A stretch of 37,733 nucleotides of DNA. Source: Nitrospirota bacterium (GTDB lineage Bacteria; Nitrospirota; Thermodesulfovibrionia; Thermodesulfovibrionales; UBA6898). The stretch spans positions 1 to 37,733 of the forward strand of contig JACRHC010000123.1 of the NCBI GenBank assembly GCA_016217675.1. Reading direction: 5' to 3'. The first letter of the stretch is position 1. Each line of letters starts with the position of its first letter. This document shows, piece after piece, positions 1 through 6,533 of this stretch. The notes beneath the pieces are model-generated. The model worked only from the letters and a program-made list of their open reading frames with translations. It was not told the DNA's origin and searched no databases. Made by a program: the position numbers and the translations under genes.

Positions 1-58
1 GGCAAGACGGCAGATTCTGGATCTGCTTATAGGGGTTCGAATCCTCTCTCCCCAGCCA
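1..58 (+). tRNA. tRNA-Gln (anticodon CTG), 5' end outside the window
   Basis: The anticodon stem GCAGA/TCTGC (10-14 and 22-26) closes a seven-base loop whose anticodon CTG lies at 17-19 and reads the Gln codon CAG. The T-arm with GGTTCGAATCC and a 3' end CCCCAGCCA follow, ending at 58 with an encoded CCA. The D-arm is only partly present and the 5' acceptor strand lies before the window. It stands four bases before tRNA-Glu, so the two are probably one transcript of the host chromosome and not part of the element. Confidence 0.93.
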
Positions 59-62
59 TCAT

Positions 63-138
63 GGTCCCATCGTCTAGCGGTCTAGGACGTGGCCCTCTCA
101 AGGCTAAAACACGGGTTCGATTCCCGTTGGGACCGCCA
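63..138 (+). tRNA. tRNA-Glu (anticodon CTC), integration target
   Basis: A complete cloverleaf can be drawn: acceptor GGTCCCA/TGGGACC, anticodon stem TGGCC/GGCTA around loop CTCTCAA, T-arm with GGTTCGATTCC and encoded CCA at 136-138. The anticodon CTC (97-99) reads the Glu codon GAG. From base 95, the first base of the anticodon loop, the sequence is repeated perfectly at the right end of the window. This marks the gene as the attachment site of the element, which keeps the tRNA intact by supplying an identical 3' half. Confidence 0.96.
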
Positions 139-155
139 ATCTTTTCAAGGGGTTA
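95..155. repeat. attL: left attachment-site copy
   Basis: These 61 bases are identical to the last 61 bases of the window (37673-37733). The copy covers the tRNA-Glu sequence from its anticodon loop to CCA plus 17 bases beyond, ending on the integrase stop codon. Base 94 (C) differs from its right-hand counterpart 37672 (G), so the left edge of identity is sharp. The right copy is cut by the window end, so the true repeat may be longer. Confidence 0.95.
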
Positions 156-1226
156 CACGGTTTCTGCATGTCTGTCCTCGCCCGACCGTGAAGAAAACGT
201 GAAGCTGAGCCTTGAAATAGCGCTTCTCAATGAGTCTACATTGAGGTGTGCGTAACGCTTCGTCATTCTCAAATCCTTGTGACCGAGCAGCTTTGAGATC
301 GTGTGCAGGTCAACGCCCTGCTGTCTCAGGTAGCTTGCAAAGGTATGCCTCAGATCGTGGAAGTGAAAGTTCCCAATCTTCGCCTTTTTCAGCACGTCCC
401 TGAAAGCCCTCTGCACCTTCCGGTCATAGAGTCTCTTGCCGTCGTCGTGGAAGACCTGCCCTGAAAGGCACTGCGCTTTTCGCAAATCCTTGAAGACCTG
501 AAAAGCCCGGTCAGTGAGCGGCACGCCCAGATAGTCGTCGTTCTTCGTAGCCTCAGCGTCTATGGTGATCATCTTGCTGAAAAGGTTCACCTCAGACCAC
601 TTGAGATCGCAGAGGTTTGTAAGTCTGAGCCCTGTATCCATTGCGATCATGATCAGCGGCCTTATCCACGTATCTTCAGATGACTCAAGCGCCTCAACAA
701 GCCTCTTGTATTCATCCTCCGACAAATAGCGCACGCGCTCGTTGCGCACCTTTGGCAACTTGATCTCCGATACCGGATTATCAACCTTCCATTTCCACTG
801 CTTGCGGGCTATGTTGAACATGGTCCGCAAGATGCCGAGTTCCTTGACGACTGTTGCCGGTGAGATACCCTTGACCCTCCTGAACTGCTCGTATCCTCCG
901 ATCCGCTGCTCGATCTCGCCCAGGGTGCAGGACTCGCCGAAATATGCATAGAGATGCTTGAAGACAGACTTGTCCCGCTTCTGCGGGTAATACGTCCGGT
1001 GAGTGGTGTATTCTTTGTCATATCGTTCGATCATCTCTTTCAGTGTCCTGTCCTTCGAGTGGTCTATTTCGAACCACTTGCCTTCGACAATCTGCGTCTG
1101 CACCTTGGCCAAAATCTTTTTTGCCAGCTTCTCGTTGGATGTCCCGGTAGTCTTACGAAAGAGTCTGCCCTTATAGGTAAAGGACATCCAAAAAATATCC
1201 GAATCAGGTCGCCTGTATAGTCCCAT
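153..1226 (-). CDS. int: tyrosine recombinase (integrase)
   Basis: Site-specific recombinase that should integrate and excise the element at tRNA-Glu. From the start chosen here the protein has 357 residues, usual for phage integrases. An N-terminal AP2/arm-binding-like part (about 1-55) and a SAM-like core-binding part (about 60-155) precede the catalytic domain. Catalytic residues are readable: R201 in TGLRLTNL, K229, H290 and R293 in HDLRH, H316 in LLGHKD and nucleophile Y325 in KRYAHL. ATG at 1226 has a strong AGGAGG-type site; an upstream ATG at 1349 would add 41 residues without such a site. The stop codon lies inside attL, so the 3' end of the gene is part of the recombining sequence. 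It is the last gene of the minus-strand left operon, 97 bases after the excisionase gene. Confidence 0.96.
   Translation of the reverse strand: MGLYRRPDSDIFWMSFTYKGRLFRKTTGTSNEKLAKKILAKVQTQIVEGKWFEIDHSKDRTLKEMIERYDKEYTTHRTYYPQKRDKSVFKHLYAYFGESCTLGEIEQRIGGYEQFRRVKGISPATVVKELGILRTMFNIARKQWKWKVDNPVSEIKLPKVRNERVRYLSEDEYKRLVEALESSEDTWIRPLIMIAMDTGLRLTNLCDLKWSEVNLFSKMITIDAEATKNDDYLGVPLTDRAFQVFKDLRKAQCLSGQVFHDDGKRLYDRKVQRAFRDVLKKAKIGNFHFHDLRHTFASYLRQQGVDLHTISKLLGHKDLRMTKRYAHLNVDSLRSAISRLSFTFSSRSGEDRHAETV
185..203. repeat. direct repeat flanking the att core, left copy (possible integrase arm site)
   Basis: The 19-base sequence ACCGTGAAGAAAACGTGAA occurs here, 30 bases inside attL, and again in the same orientation at 37530-37548, about 125 bases inside the right site. 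In the circular form both copies would flank the joined core, as arm-type integrase sites do. The left copy is inside the 3' coding part of int. Role inferred from position only. Confidence 0.55.
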
Positions 1227-1323
1227 GATTCCCTCGCCTCCTTTCTTGTCAGTTGACTGCGGGACCATGCAAGGCTTGAAAATACCCGCTTTTATTGTAT
1301 CACGTAACAGCTGCTGATTGACT

Positions 1324-1614
1324 TCAGTTAAGGACCGCTTCTTTCGCATTCTCTATGATCTTTTCGATGTAATCTTCACGTGAACCTGCATATGTTGTCC
1401 CTCCGGCCCGGCCTCTTTTCTTCATAGCAGTTACGGTGCTGGCGCTCACCGTCCGCGCCGCGACCCATGCCATTATTTCCCGTTCCCGGAATTTCAAAAG
1501 CCGCTTGCTGAGTTTGATATGAGGTATCTTGTTCTGCGATGTCCATGAATAGATCGTGGCTTTTGTAACTCCCAGCATTTCTGAAACGTCGTCTATATCG
1601 AGTAGCTTTTCCAT
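1324..1614 (-). CDS. excisionase-like MerR/AlpA-type HTH protein
   Basis: A 96-residue DNA-binding protein with a winged-helix excisionase domain (HTH_17 type) at its N-terminus, about residues 3-52. The hallmark pattern is seen: LLDIDDVSEMLGV, then TKATIYSWTSQNKIP, then a wing ending in LLKFREREIMAWV. The C-terminal 40 residues are basic and then acidic, without a recognised fold. Such proteins bend att DNA and steer tyrosine recombinases towards excision. The gene lies just before int in the same operon. I chose ATG 1614 because the sequence upstream in this frame is out of character and lies over the preceding gene; AGAGAG at a suitable distance can serve as binding site. It could also act as an AlpA-like activator of int. 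Confidence 0.85.
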   Translation of the reverse strand: MEKLLDIDDVSEMLGVTKATIYSWTSQNKIPHIKLSKRLLKFREREIMAWVAARTVSASTVTAMKKRGRAGGTTYAGSREDYIEKIIENAKEAVLN

Positions 1615-1639
1615 TGTCTCTCTGTGTTTGGTTAGCGGA

Positions 1640-1678
1640 GCCTGGCACGGGTCCCGAAGATCGGGACAAGTGACAGGC
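1640..1678. other. strong stem-loop between two operon genes
   Basis: Seven perfect pairs GTCCCGA/TCGGGAC (1651-1657 with 1661-1667) around a three-base loop are extended by CAC/GTG and GCCTG/CAGGC (1640-1644 with 1674-1678). It lies in the 89-base gap before the excisionase gene. No T-run follows on either strand, so a processing or attenuation site is more likely than a simple terminator. Confidence 0.6.
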
Positions 1679-1703
1679 CCCCCGTAGGTTTTAAATAGAT
1701 TTC

Positions 1704-1931
1704 TCAAAACGGTTCGAGTTCGCTGCTGAACATCGGTTCCTTTGCAGATTCCTCTCGTGCCTTCCTCTCGGATACCACAAGCCAGCCGTCCCAGTTCGTG
1801 GCCGGTATGAGGTCTATCTTTACCGACATCTTGCCTTCGTCCTTCTCGATCAGGACCCCGACCTTTTCCCAGCGTGCCTTTCCTGTCTTCTCGTCCTCTG
1901 CCTTCTTCCATAAAAGATCATAAACCTTCAT
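1704..1931 (-). CDS. small hypothetical protein, 75 aa
   Basis: I do not recognise a family. The product is 75 residues, rich in Lys and Glu, with a compact beta-like middle part (KVGVLIEKDEGKMSVKIDLI) and a WDGWLVVSER motif, and it looks like a small soluble single-domain protein. ATG 1931 is preceded by GAGGAGGAAG, a strong ribosome site. It stands 12 bases after the 58-residue gene and before the excisionase gene in the minus-strand recombination operon. Small accessory genes at this place in phage early operons often act in recombination or host take-over, but nothing in the sequence decides this. Confidence 0.75.
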   Translation of the reverse strand: MKVYDLLWKKAEDEKTGKARWEKVGVLIEKDEGKMSVKIDLIPATNWDGWLVVSERKAREESAKEPMFSSELEPF

Positions 1932-1943
1932 CGTTCTTCCTCC

Positions 1944-2120
1944 TCAGTTTAAAATCCATAGAGCAAGCTCTATGTCCTGACTGTTCGCCGGCATAGTTAT
2001 TCCGCCCTTGTCTGCCCTGAATTCAAGCTGATCCACCACATAGGCATCACAAGGTATCTCGTCGTTTCCATAGATGCGTATCAAATACAAGTCCTCTCTG
2101 GTTTCTATAACTGCCTTCAT
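1944..2120 (-). CDS. small hypothetical protein, 58 aa
   Basis: A 58-residue acidic protein (MKAVIETREDLYLIRIYG at the start) with alternating hydrophobic residues suggesting a small beta-fold. No family recognised. Two adjacent ATG codons, at 2123 and 2120, lie behind AGGAGG; the second has the better spacing and was chosen. It follows the PD-(D/E)XK nuclease gene by 14 bases and is followed by the 75-residue gene, so it belongs to the same transcript. Confidence 0.72.
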   Translation of the reverse strand: MKAVIETREDLYLIRIYGNDEIPCDAYVVDQLEFRADKGGITMPANSQDIELALWILN

Positions 2121-2134
2121 CATTCCTCCTTCAA

Positions 2135-3031
2135 TCAATTGAGCGTTGCGCATATTTCGGACACTTCGCAGTAACCGGCGCATTTTCTGCCTTCCCATGT
2201 TTCCCGTCTTCTGCATTTCGGCGCGTAGTCCTTTTCAAGGGCGGAAAGCAGAAGGTCTCTTTTTCTTCCGAGATACTTTCTTATCCAGTGGCCTGAAATA
2301 CCGTTGACAGGGACAAGCGGGGCCTTCTCCTCGATTCCTCGCATAGCTGATACCATCAGGCCGCCATCGCGTGAGATCACCTGAACAGCCATGTTCTTCA
2401 CCGTGTAACCTTCCGGCAAGATCGTCAAGAGCTTGTCCCGGTAATCGGAAATCTGAATAGCAGTTTCAAAGAGTGCGTTGATCCGGGCAACGGAATCGCC
2501 GTTGACGTAAACCTTCCGCGTCTTCGGCTCTCCCTTGTTCTTTCCGGACTTCTTCAGGATCGGCTGGCCGCTTTCGTCTATCTCCGGCACCTCGATTGAG
2601 CGGATACCGAGGGCCTGCTGGACCTTGTAACTTCCCCAGGTCTTATAGTCATAAAGCGTCTGTGTCTCTCCATCGTAAAAGTCAAAGGCGCCGGAGCATA
2701 TTTCATCGCGCAGCCGCTCCTCTGTCAGGTGATCGCCTTTGCCGAAGTTATCAAGCACAGCGTGGGCGTGCGTTCCTAAAATGCTGAAAGCGTGGTCATC
2801 GGGATTAATGTAATAATCCCGAGTGATCTTTAACCATGATTCCCGGATACCCCGGAGAAGCTGCGTAGTGCTCGGTTCCCCTGTCCATTCCCGCTGACGG
2901 GCGCATTTCCGAAGGAACGGAAGGGCCTTGCACCTGCTGCAGGGGAGGCCGTCTTTAAGACGGCACTCCCCGAAGCACTCTGAAAATGTAACCCGCTGAT
3001 TGTCAGGACATATAAACCCTATTGCCGGCAT
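2135..3031 (-). CDS. PD-(D/E)XK nuclease, Cas4/RecB-exonuclease-like
   Basis: A 298-residue putative DNA exonuclease. Nuclease signs: H88 in GTHAHAVLD, an acidic residue near GAFDFYDG (D117/D120) and DYK at 128-130, followed by TWGSYKVQQA, which resembles the last helix of RecB-type nucleases. Cysteines cluster at the N-terminus (8, 19, 23, 31, 34, 43) and at the C-terminus (CRRRETWEGRKCAGYC and a final Cys), which may bind an Fe-S cluster as in Cas4 and AddB. It is next to a Sak4-like ATPase, so the pair probably processes DNA ends and anneals strands for recombination. ATG 3031 with GGGAGGG upstream was chosen; longer upstream reading would overlap the ATPase gene. Whether it trims double-strand ends is inferred. 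Confidence 0.8.
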   Translation of the reverse strand: MPAIGFICPDNQRVTFSECFGECRLKDGLPCSRCKALPFLRKCARQREWTGEPSTTQLLRGIRESWLKITRDYYINPDDHAFSILGTHAHAVLDNFGKGDHLTEERLRDEICSGAFDFYDGETQTLYDYKTWGSYKVQQALGIRSIEVPEIDESGQPILKKSGKNKGEPKTRKVYVNGDSVARINALFETAIQISDYRDKLLTILPEGYTVKNMAVQVISRDGGLMVSAMRGIEEKAPLVPVNGISGHWIRKYLGRKRDLLLSALEKDYAPKCRRRETWEGRKCAGYCEVSEICATLN

Positions 3032-3035
3032 GGTC

Positions 3036-3932
3036 TTACCCTCCCACTTCCTGCTTCTTGCCGATCTGCTCGGCTTGTTCGAGTTCGGCTTTCCGGGCAT
3101 CCTTTGCGCTGACAACAAGTGTCTTGTCAACAAGCTGCAGAGCCTCGATCTCAAGCTGGTGTTTCTTCCACCAGTTCTTAAGCTCAAAGATGTTTTCGAT
3201 CTTGCTGATGCGGTCGATCATGTCTTTAATCGCTGCCTTTGAAATAGCGTCTCCATCAATCCCGGCTTCCAGCCATTCAAGAAGTTCTATTCCCGTTTCG
3301 ACTGAAGGCTTGAAATGTCTGCCGTCAAAAAGGGTTGTCCTGTCCTTTGATGCCGTGGCAATGTGGCCGTCAATGGATAAGTCAAAGACTGCCGTAAATT
3401 CATACTCCATGCCGTCTCGCTGAATGGGGGCAAGGCCGACCTTGACGACCTTTGTCTTTCCGTTATCCTGCGTGACTTCGTAAGCAGTCTTCGTTCTCAT
3501 TGTGGCTATGATGTGGAGAGGAGATTGAAGAATTGCATCAACAAAGGCGTTATGCTGCGGTGTTACTTCACGCCATGCAGTGAAGCTGTTCCGGGTTGCG
3601 GCTGTTGCCTTGTCGTGCATGTCCAGCACTCCGCCGTCTCCTGACCACGCATGAGAAAGGGAATCTATTATCAGCGTGTTGTATCCGGCCTGCTCTGCGC
3701 CGTGTATCAGCTGGACGTATTTATCAGGAGAAAACGGCGGGGTAAGCGTTGCAACGTCATAATCCATCAGGTGCGAATAAAGCTCGCCGCTTCCGTGCTC
3801 TGTGTCGATCAGCGCGACCTTTCCGCCGAGCCCTTTTGTGATCAAAATTGCTGAGTATGTCTTTCCCGATCCCGAAGGGCCGAGGATACCGAGCCTTAGT
3901 TTTGCCTTTTTCCTTTCAGCTTTCCTGAACAT
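3036..3932 (-). CDS. phage RecA-like ATPase (AAA_24, Sak4-type)
   Basis: A 298-residue P-loop ATPase of the phage nucleotide-binding AAA_24 family. Walker A is GPSGSGKT (18-25); Walker B is seen in TLIIDSLSHAW; a sensor-like segment HIIATMRTKT follows. Family members such as Sak4 are minimal RecA-like recombinases that promote annealing, usually with a phage SSB. The C-terminal 70 residues are helical and charged. It overlaps the upstream 65-residue gene by 17 bases and is 4 bases from the nuclease gene, pointing to coupled translation. No SSB gene is seen in the element. The ATPase family is clear, the recombinase role is inferred. Confidence 0.85.
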   Translation of the reverse strand: MFRKAERKKAKLRLGILGPSGSGKTYSAILITKGLGGKVALIDTEHGSGELYSHLMDYDVATLTPPFSPDKYVQLIHGAEQAGYNTLIIDSLSHAWSGDGGVLDMHDKATAATRNSFTAWREVTPQHNAFVDAILQSPLHIIATMRTKTAYEVTQDNGKTKVVKVGLAPIQRDGMEYEFTAVFDLSIDGHIATASKDRTTLFDGRHFKPSVETGIELLEWLEAGIDGDAISKAAIKDMIDRISKIENIFELKNWWKKHQLEIEALQLVDKTLVVSAKDARKAELEQAEQIGKKQEVGG

Positions 3933-4113
3933 GGTTTGCCTCCTGTTCTGTTTTTGTTATGAACTCTTTGACTGCGGCTGCAACGAGCTTTGTTATTGGA
4001 GTGCGCCGCGCCTTCTTTATCTGGTAAAGCCTGGTCATGTCTTCGTCGGTTATCTGATTGCCGACCCATGTAAATTTTCTGTAGGTCACTTCTTTCTGGG
4101 GAGGGCTTGACAC
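3916..4113 (-). CDS. small hypothetical protein, 65 aa, RHH-like
   Basis: A 65-residue basic protein. The middle part (ITDEDMTRLYQIKKARRTPITKLVAAAVKEF) looks like the paired helices of small ribbon-helix-helix regulators with a preceding beta stretch (TYRKFTWVG), but the match is weak. Translation appears to start at GTG 4113, with AGGAG eight bases upstream. It overlaps the start of the Sak4-like gene by 17 bases, so the two are translated together. A role as DNA-binding helper of the recombination pair would fit but is not shown. Confidence 0.65.
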   Translation of the reverse strand: MSSPPQKEVTYRKFTWVGNQITDEDMTRLYQIKKARRTPITKLVAAAVKEFITKTEQEANHVQES

Positions 4114-4129
4114 CCTCCCCGCTCCTTTC

Positions 4130-4282
4130 TTAAAATATTTCTAAGTTGTGAGACTTAACCAAGCCAGGCTGATGGATCTTCGGTTCATCAGCCTGTGCAC
4201 TTCTGAAGAAATCGTCAAAGTCATCTTCTTCGCCGTCGTCTTCTGGGAAATACGCAAGCATCAGATTCTTTGACATGCCCAT
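4130..4282 (-). CDS. very small acidic hypothetical protein, 50 aa
   Basis: A 50-residue protein starting MGMSKNLMLAYFPEDDGEE and very acidic in its first half (EEDDFDDFF), ending in NLEIF. AGGAGGTGA stands eight bases before ATG 4282; an in-frame ATG at 4288 is too close to that site and overlaps the stop of the previous gene. Strong ribosome site, operon position and gap-free packing support it as a real gene. The acidic character would suit a DNA mimic or an SSB-tail-like peptide, but that is speculation. Confidence 0.6.
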   Translation of the reverse strand: MGMSKNLMLAYFPEDDGEEDDFDDFFRSAQADEPKIHQPGLVKSHNLEIF

Positions 4283-4287
4283 ATTCA

Positions 4288-4578
4288 TCACCTCCTTTCC
4301 GCATGTTCATAACAGTTGTTAGTATCAAGGGCAAAAAATTTTACTTCTTCGGCCTCCAGCTCTGCATCGTCTTCTTTGATAAGGGCATCAAGCGCCTTTT
4401 CCTCTGCCTCTTTGAAGAGTTCTTCAAGGCGTTCAAGCGCCCAGCGTAAATCTCCGGTAAAGTCCTTCTTGTGATATTCCATCTTTCCTATGTATGCTTC
4501 GATTTCATCGGTGTGATATTTGACAGCAGACCAGTCAACAAGCTCTGACATTTTTCTTTCTATCCGTTCTCTTTGCAT
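4288..4578 (-). CDS. hypothetical coiled-coil protein, first gene of the recombination operon
   Basis: A 96-residue Glu/Lys-rich protein that is almost all helix: long heptad-like runs such as DLRWALERLEELFKEAEEKA suggest a coiled coil. It may be related to small helical proteins found beside phage recombinases, but I cannot name a family. ATG 4578 has GAGAGGGG upstream; an internal ATG at 4551 is possible. Its 3' coding sequence holds an operator-like palindrome (4310-4321), which encodes the NNC of its C-terminus. It is the first gene after the operon promoter at 4606-4635. Confidence 0.72.
   Translation of the reverse strand: MQRERIERKMSELVDWSAVKYHTDEIEAYIGKMEYHKKDFTGDLRWALERLEELFKEAEEKALDALIKEDDAELEAEEVKFFALDTNNCYEHAERR
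4310..4321. promoter_or_regulatory. operator-like palindrome inside the first operon gene
   Basis: TAACAGTTGTTA, one mismatch from a perfect palindrome, matches the operators at 4613, 4659 and 16391. It lies about 28 bases before the start of the second gene of the operon. Confidence 0.55.
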
Positions 4579-4605
4579 CGTGAACCCCTCTCTTTCCTTA
4601 GTTAT

Positions 4606-4635
4606 ATAATACTAACAATTGTTATTATTAGTCAA
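4606..4635 (-). promoter_or_regulatory. promoter of the integrase/recombination operon, overlapped by an operator
   Basis: Read on the minus strand, -35 TTGACT (4630-4635) and -10 TATTAT (4606-4611) are separated by 18 bases. The perfect palindrome TAACAATTGTTA (4613-4624) fills most of the spacer, so a bound repressor would block RNA polymerase directly. The first start codon lies at 4578, 28 bases on. Confidence 0.75.
4613..4624. promoter_or_regulatory. operator A (perfect 12-base palindrome)
   Basis: TAACAATTGTTA equals its own reverse complement. It is the best copy of a motif that recurs at 4310, 4659, 4690, 16158, 16391 and 16449 (relaxed). Probably bound by the repressor and/or Cro-like protein encoded at 16157-17137. 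Confidence 0.75.
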
Positions 4636-4658
4636 ATTAGTAATTTTTATAGCTATAA

Positions 4659-4670
4659 TAACAACTGTTA
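4659..4670. promoter_or_regulatory. operator B
   Basis: TAACAACTGTTA, one base pair from the perfect palindrome, centred 46 bases from operator A and upstream of the -35 box. Its distance allows cooperative binding of dimers. Confidence 0.65.
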
Positions 4671-4689
4671 TATATTGTCTACATTTTCA

Positions 4690-4701
4690 TAACAATTGTG
4701 T
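4690..4701. promoter_or_regulatory. operator C
   Basis: TAACAATTGTGT has a perfect left half and a weaker right half. It is centred 31 bases from operator B, about three helical turns. Confidence 0.5.
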
Positions 4702-5615
4702 TTCACATGGAACACTAAAACAACCGCCCCTGCGACAGGTGCGAGACCTGCAAGGCCGAAGGCTTGCCTTCCGGCGACCAGCCCCGGCACCAAAGGCCGG
4801 AGGCATCGGAAACAACCCTGCAGTGCTCCCCATCGAGGGCACACCAGGCGACACCCTGGCCGGAACGAAAAGGACAATTACAGACACCCTGCAGCCTCAT
4901 GAGACTCCTCCATTCTTTTTTTGAAACCCTTGCCCCTGATGGGAGAAAAAAGAATGAAGTGTCTAAGGTTCTGTCAAGGGTGCGGCCTTATCGCACAGAG
5001 CTTGCCCTTGACGGGTTCTTAGACACGGAATATCCTTTCTGAAAAAGGGGCAAAGGTGCTTTCAGTCTTTCGATTGGGGGAGCCCCTGGGGGCGGCGGGA
5101 GGCGAGCAAGGGGCGTGACTGGCACGAGCTTGCATCAGCAGGGGTAGTGACAGGCGCGGTCGTTGCTGCCGGGCGGGCGGGGGATCAGACGGAGATAAAG
5201 GCACTCGAAAACCGGAGATCCCGAAGGGGCGAGGACGCGTGTGCTTGCCTTAATGAAGGTCTCAAATATGATGTAGCTATGTCGGCGCTCTCACCCACAG
5301 CGACCAACGGGAGCGAGGAGAGTGCGCTTACCGTTTCGCCTCCGTCTTTGGCTGTCTCCCCTTTCCTTCGGGGCGAGGCCGACGGGAAGGAGAGGGGAAA
5401 GCACTTTGGCGCTGAGAGGCAGAGACAATGTGCTGGGGTGAGAAAGGGGCGGGGGAGGACGTGGCGAAAAACTTCAATATGATGAATTGCGATTGGCATC
5501 AATTTACTCTGAATGATAATTAATATGCTATATTTATATCTGATTTTGAGAAAAGCAAATAACCTAATAGAGTTGTCCGAACAAAAAATAATCGTAAAGT
5601 GAGGAGAGGCAAGCT
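4702..5615. other. 914-base non-coding region
   Basis: No open frame here reads like a protein on either strand. The left part (4720-4880) is GC-rich with many short hairpins, such as GGCCGAAGGCTTGCCTTCCGG-like arms near 4753-4783. The middle part holds the large palindrome at 4930-5053. From 5080 to 5470 the DNA is purine/G-rich with runs of GGGGCG, then turns AT-rich before the gene at 5616. A short stretch near 5226-5248 (GGGGCGAGGACGCGTGTGC and beyond) resembles one near 36004-36024. The region could hold a replication or transfer origin, or decayed sequence; I see no iterons. Confidence 0.5.
4930..5053. repeat. long imperfect palindrome / stem-loop
   Basis: Nested arms pair across about 124 bases: TTGCCCCT (4930-4937) with AGGGGCAA (5046-5053), GTGTCTAAG (4959-4967) with CTTAGACAC (5018-5026), GTCAAGGG (4973-4980) with CCCTTGAC (5005-5012). 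The apex has its own small hairpin TGCG/CGCA (4981-4995). Five-base asymmetric bulges separate the two inner arms. No gene overlaps it and no T-run follows, so it is not a plain terminator. Confidence 0.75.
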
Positions 5616-6533
5616 ATGAAAGGCGGTCGAATGACAATGCATGGGAAGCGCGCCCTTCGTGCATTTATAGCCGCTCCTGTTCATCAGGACCTTGAAACTC
5701 TGACCACAGAACTCAGGAAGAGAGACATAATTGTTTTTACTGCTTATGACCTTTCCCCGGTAACTACCTCGCTGGTTGCAAACATAGAAAAAGCAATCCA
5801 ACAGGCAGACCTCATCGTGGCCGTAGTTCCAGCGCAGATGTCACCCAATGTATTCTTCGAACTTGGAATAGCGCATGCCCTACACAAACCAATCATCCTA
5901 CTCGTGTCACCTAAGTATGGCCAACTCCCGAGCGACTTGGCCGGGACATTCTATCTTCGTGCTGATTCAGAAAACAGGGAGGCTATCGGATTTGCACTCG
6001 ATCAATGCTTGAGTCGTATAGAAAAAAGCGTTGAGCAGCCGACAAAGGCCACAAGGGAAGGCCGTCCGTTGGGGGCTGACGCTGACAAGTTCCTTGACAG
6101 AATCAATAGAGAGGGCCCCAGTATGCGTGGGCGCGAACTGGAGAATCTGGTTGCTGAAGTTTTGAGGACTTCCGGTGTTGATACCATGATGCAAAGCCCG
6201 AAGCCTAATCAGGGTGCTGACATTGCAGTCTGGTCGGATGCTCTTCAGCCTGTGACTGGGAACCCGCTACTGATAGAGGTAAAATCCAGCATTCGTACCA
6301 AGCAGCAACTGCTGGGAGCACTTAACCAGGTTGAGCAGTATCGCATTAATAGTGGAGCGCGACTATCACTTTTGGTCGTTATGACCAGCCTTGTGGATCT
6401 GTCAAGTGTTCCGTCGATCAGCGGCATTCTTGCAGTCAGTTTTAACGAACTCGTTAACCAACTTCGGAACAAAACCTTTGCCGAGACAATTCGCGAATTA
6501 AGGAACCAGTATGCTCACGGCGGCAAGAAATAA
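5616..6533 (+). CDS. TIR/deoxyribosyltransferase-like domain fused to a Mrr-type PD-(D/E)XK nuclease
   Basis: 305 residues in two domains. Residues 12-130 have the fold signature of nucleoside 2-deoxyribosyltransferase/TIR-like proteins: AFIAAPVHQD at the first strand, ADLIVAVVP, then SPNVFFELGIAHALHKP, in which E82 fits the catalytic Glu. Residues 165-290 form a restriction-endonuclease-like domain: E174 in RGRELENLVAEVL, D202 in QGADIAVW and EVK (221-223) in LLIEVKSS, with a following helix rich in Gln. The first part could sense or cleave a nucleotide, the second cut DNA. ATG 5616 has GAGGAGAGG upstream. Its stop overlaps the next start (TAATG). A defence effector is likely; substrate unknown. 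Confidence 0.82.
   Translation: MKGGRMTMHGKRALRAFIAAPVHQDLETLTTELRKRDIIVFTAYDLSPVTTSLVANIEKAIQQADLIVAVVPAQMSPNVFFELGIAHALHKPIILLVSPKYGQLPSDLAGTFYLRADSENREAIGFALDQCLSRIEKSVEQPTKATREGRPLGADADKFLDRINREGPSMRGRELENLVAEVLRTSGVDTMMQSPKPNQGADIAVWSDALQPVTGNPLLIEVKSSIRTKQQLLGALNQVEQYRINSGARLSLLVVMTSLVDLSSVPSISGILAVSFNELVNQLRNKTFAETIRELRNQYAHGGKK

Noticed and set aside
1324..1911. Extended 195-residue version of the excisionase gene
   Set aside because: The first 99 residues are charged nonsense lying over the 75-residue gene; the HTH domain starts right at the internal ATG 1614.
4619..5042. Several frames of 60-100 codons around the palindrome
   Set aside because: Translations are Pro/Arg-rich and mutually overlapping; the region is better explained by structured non-coding DNA.
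5147..5502. Overlapping frames of about 105-111 codons on both strands in the non-coding region
   Set aside because: Both have low-complexity, Arg/Gly/Ser-rich translations without domain sense or good ribosome sites; they follow from GC-rich DNA with few stops.
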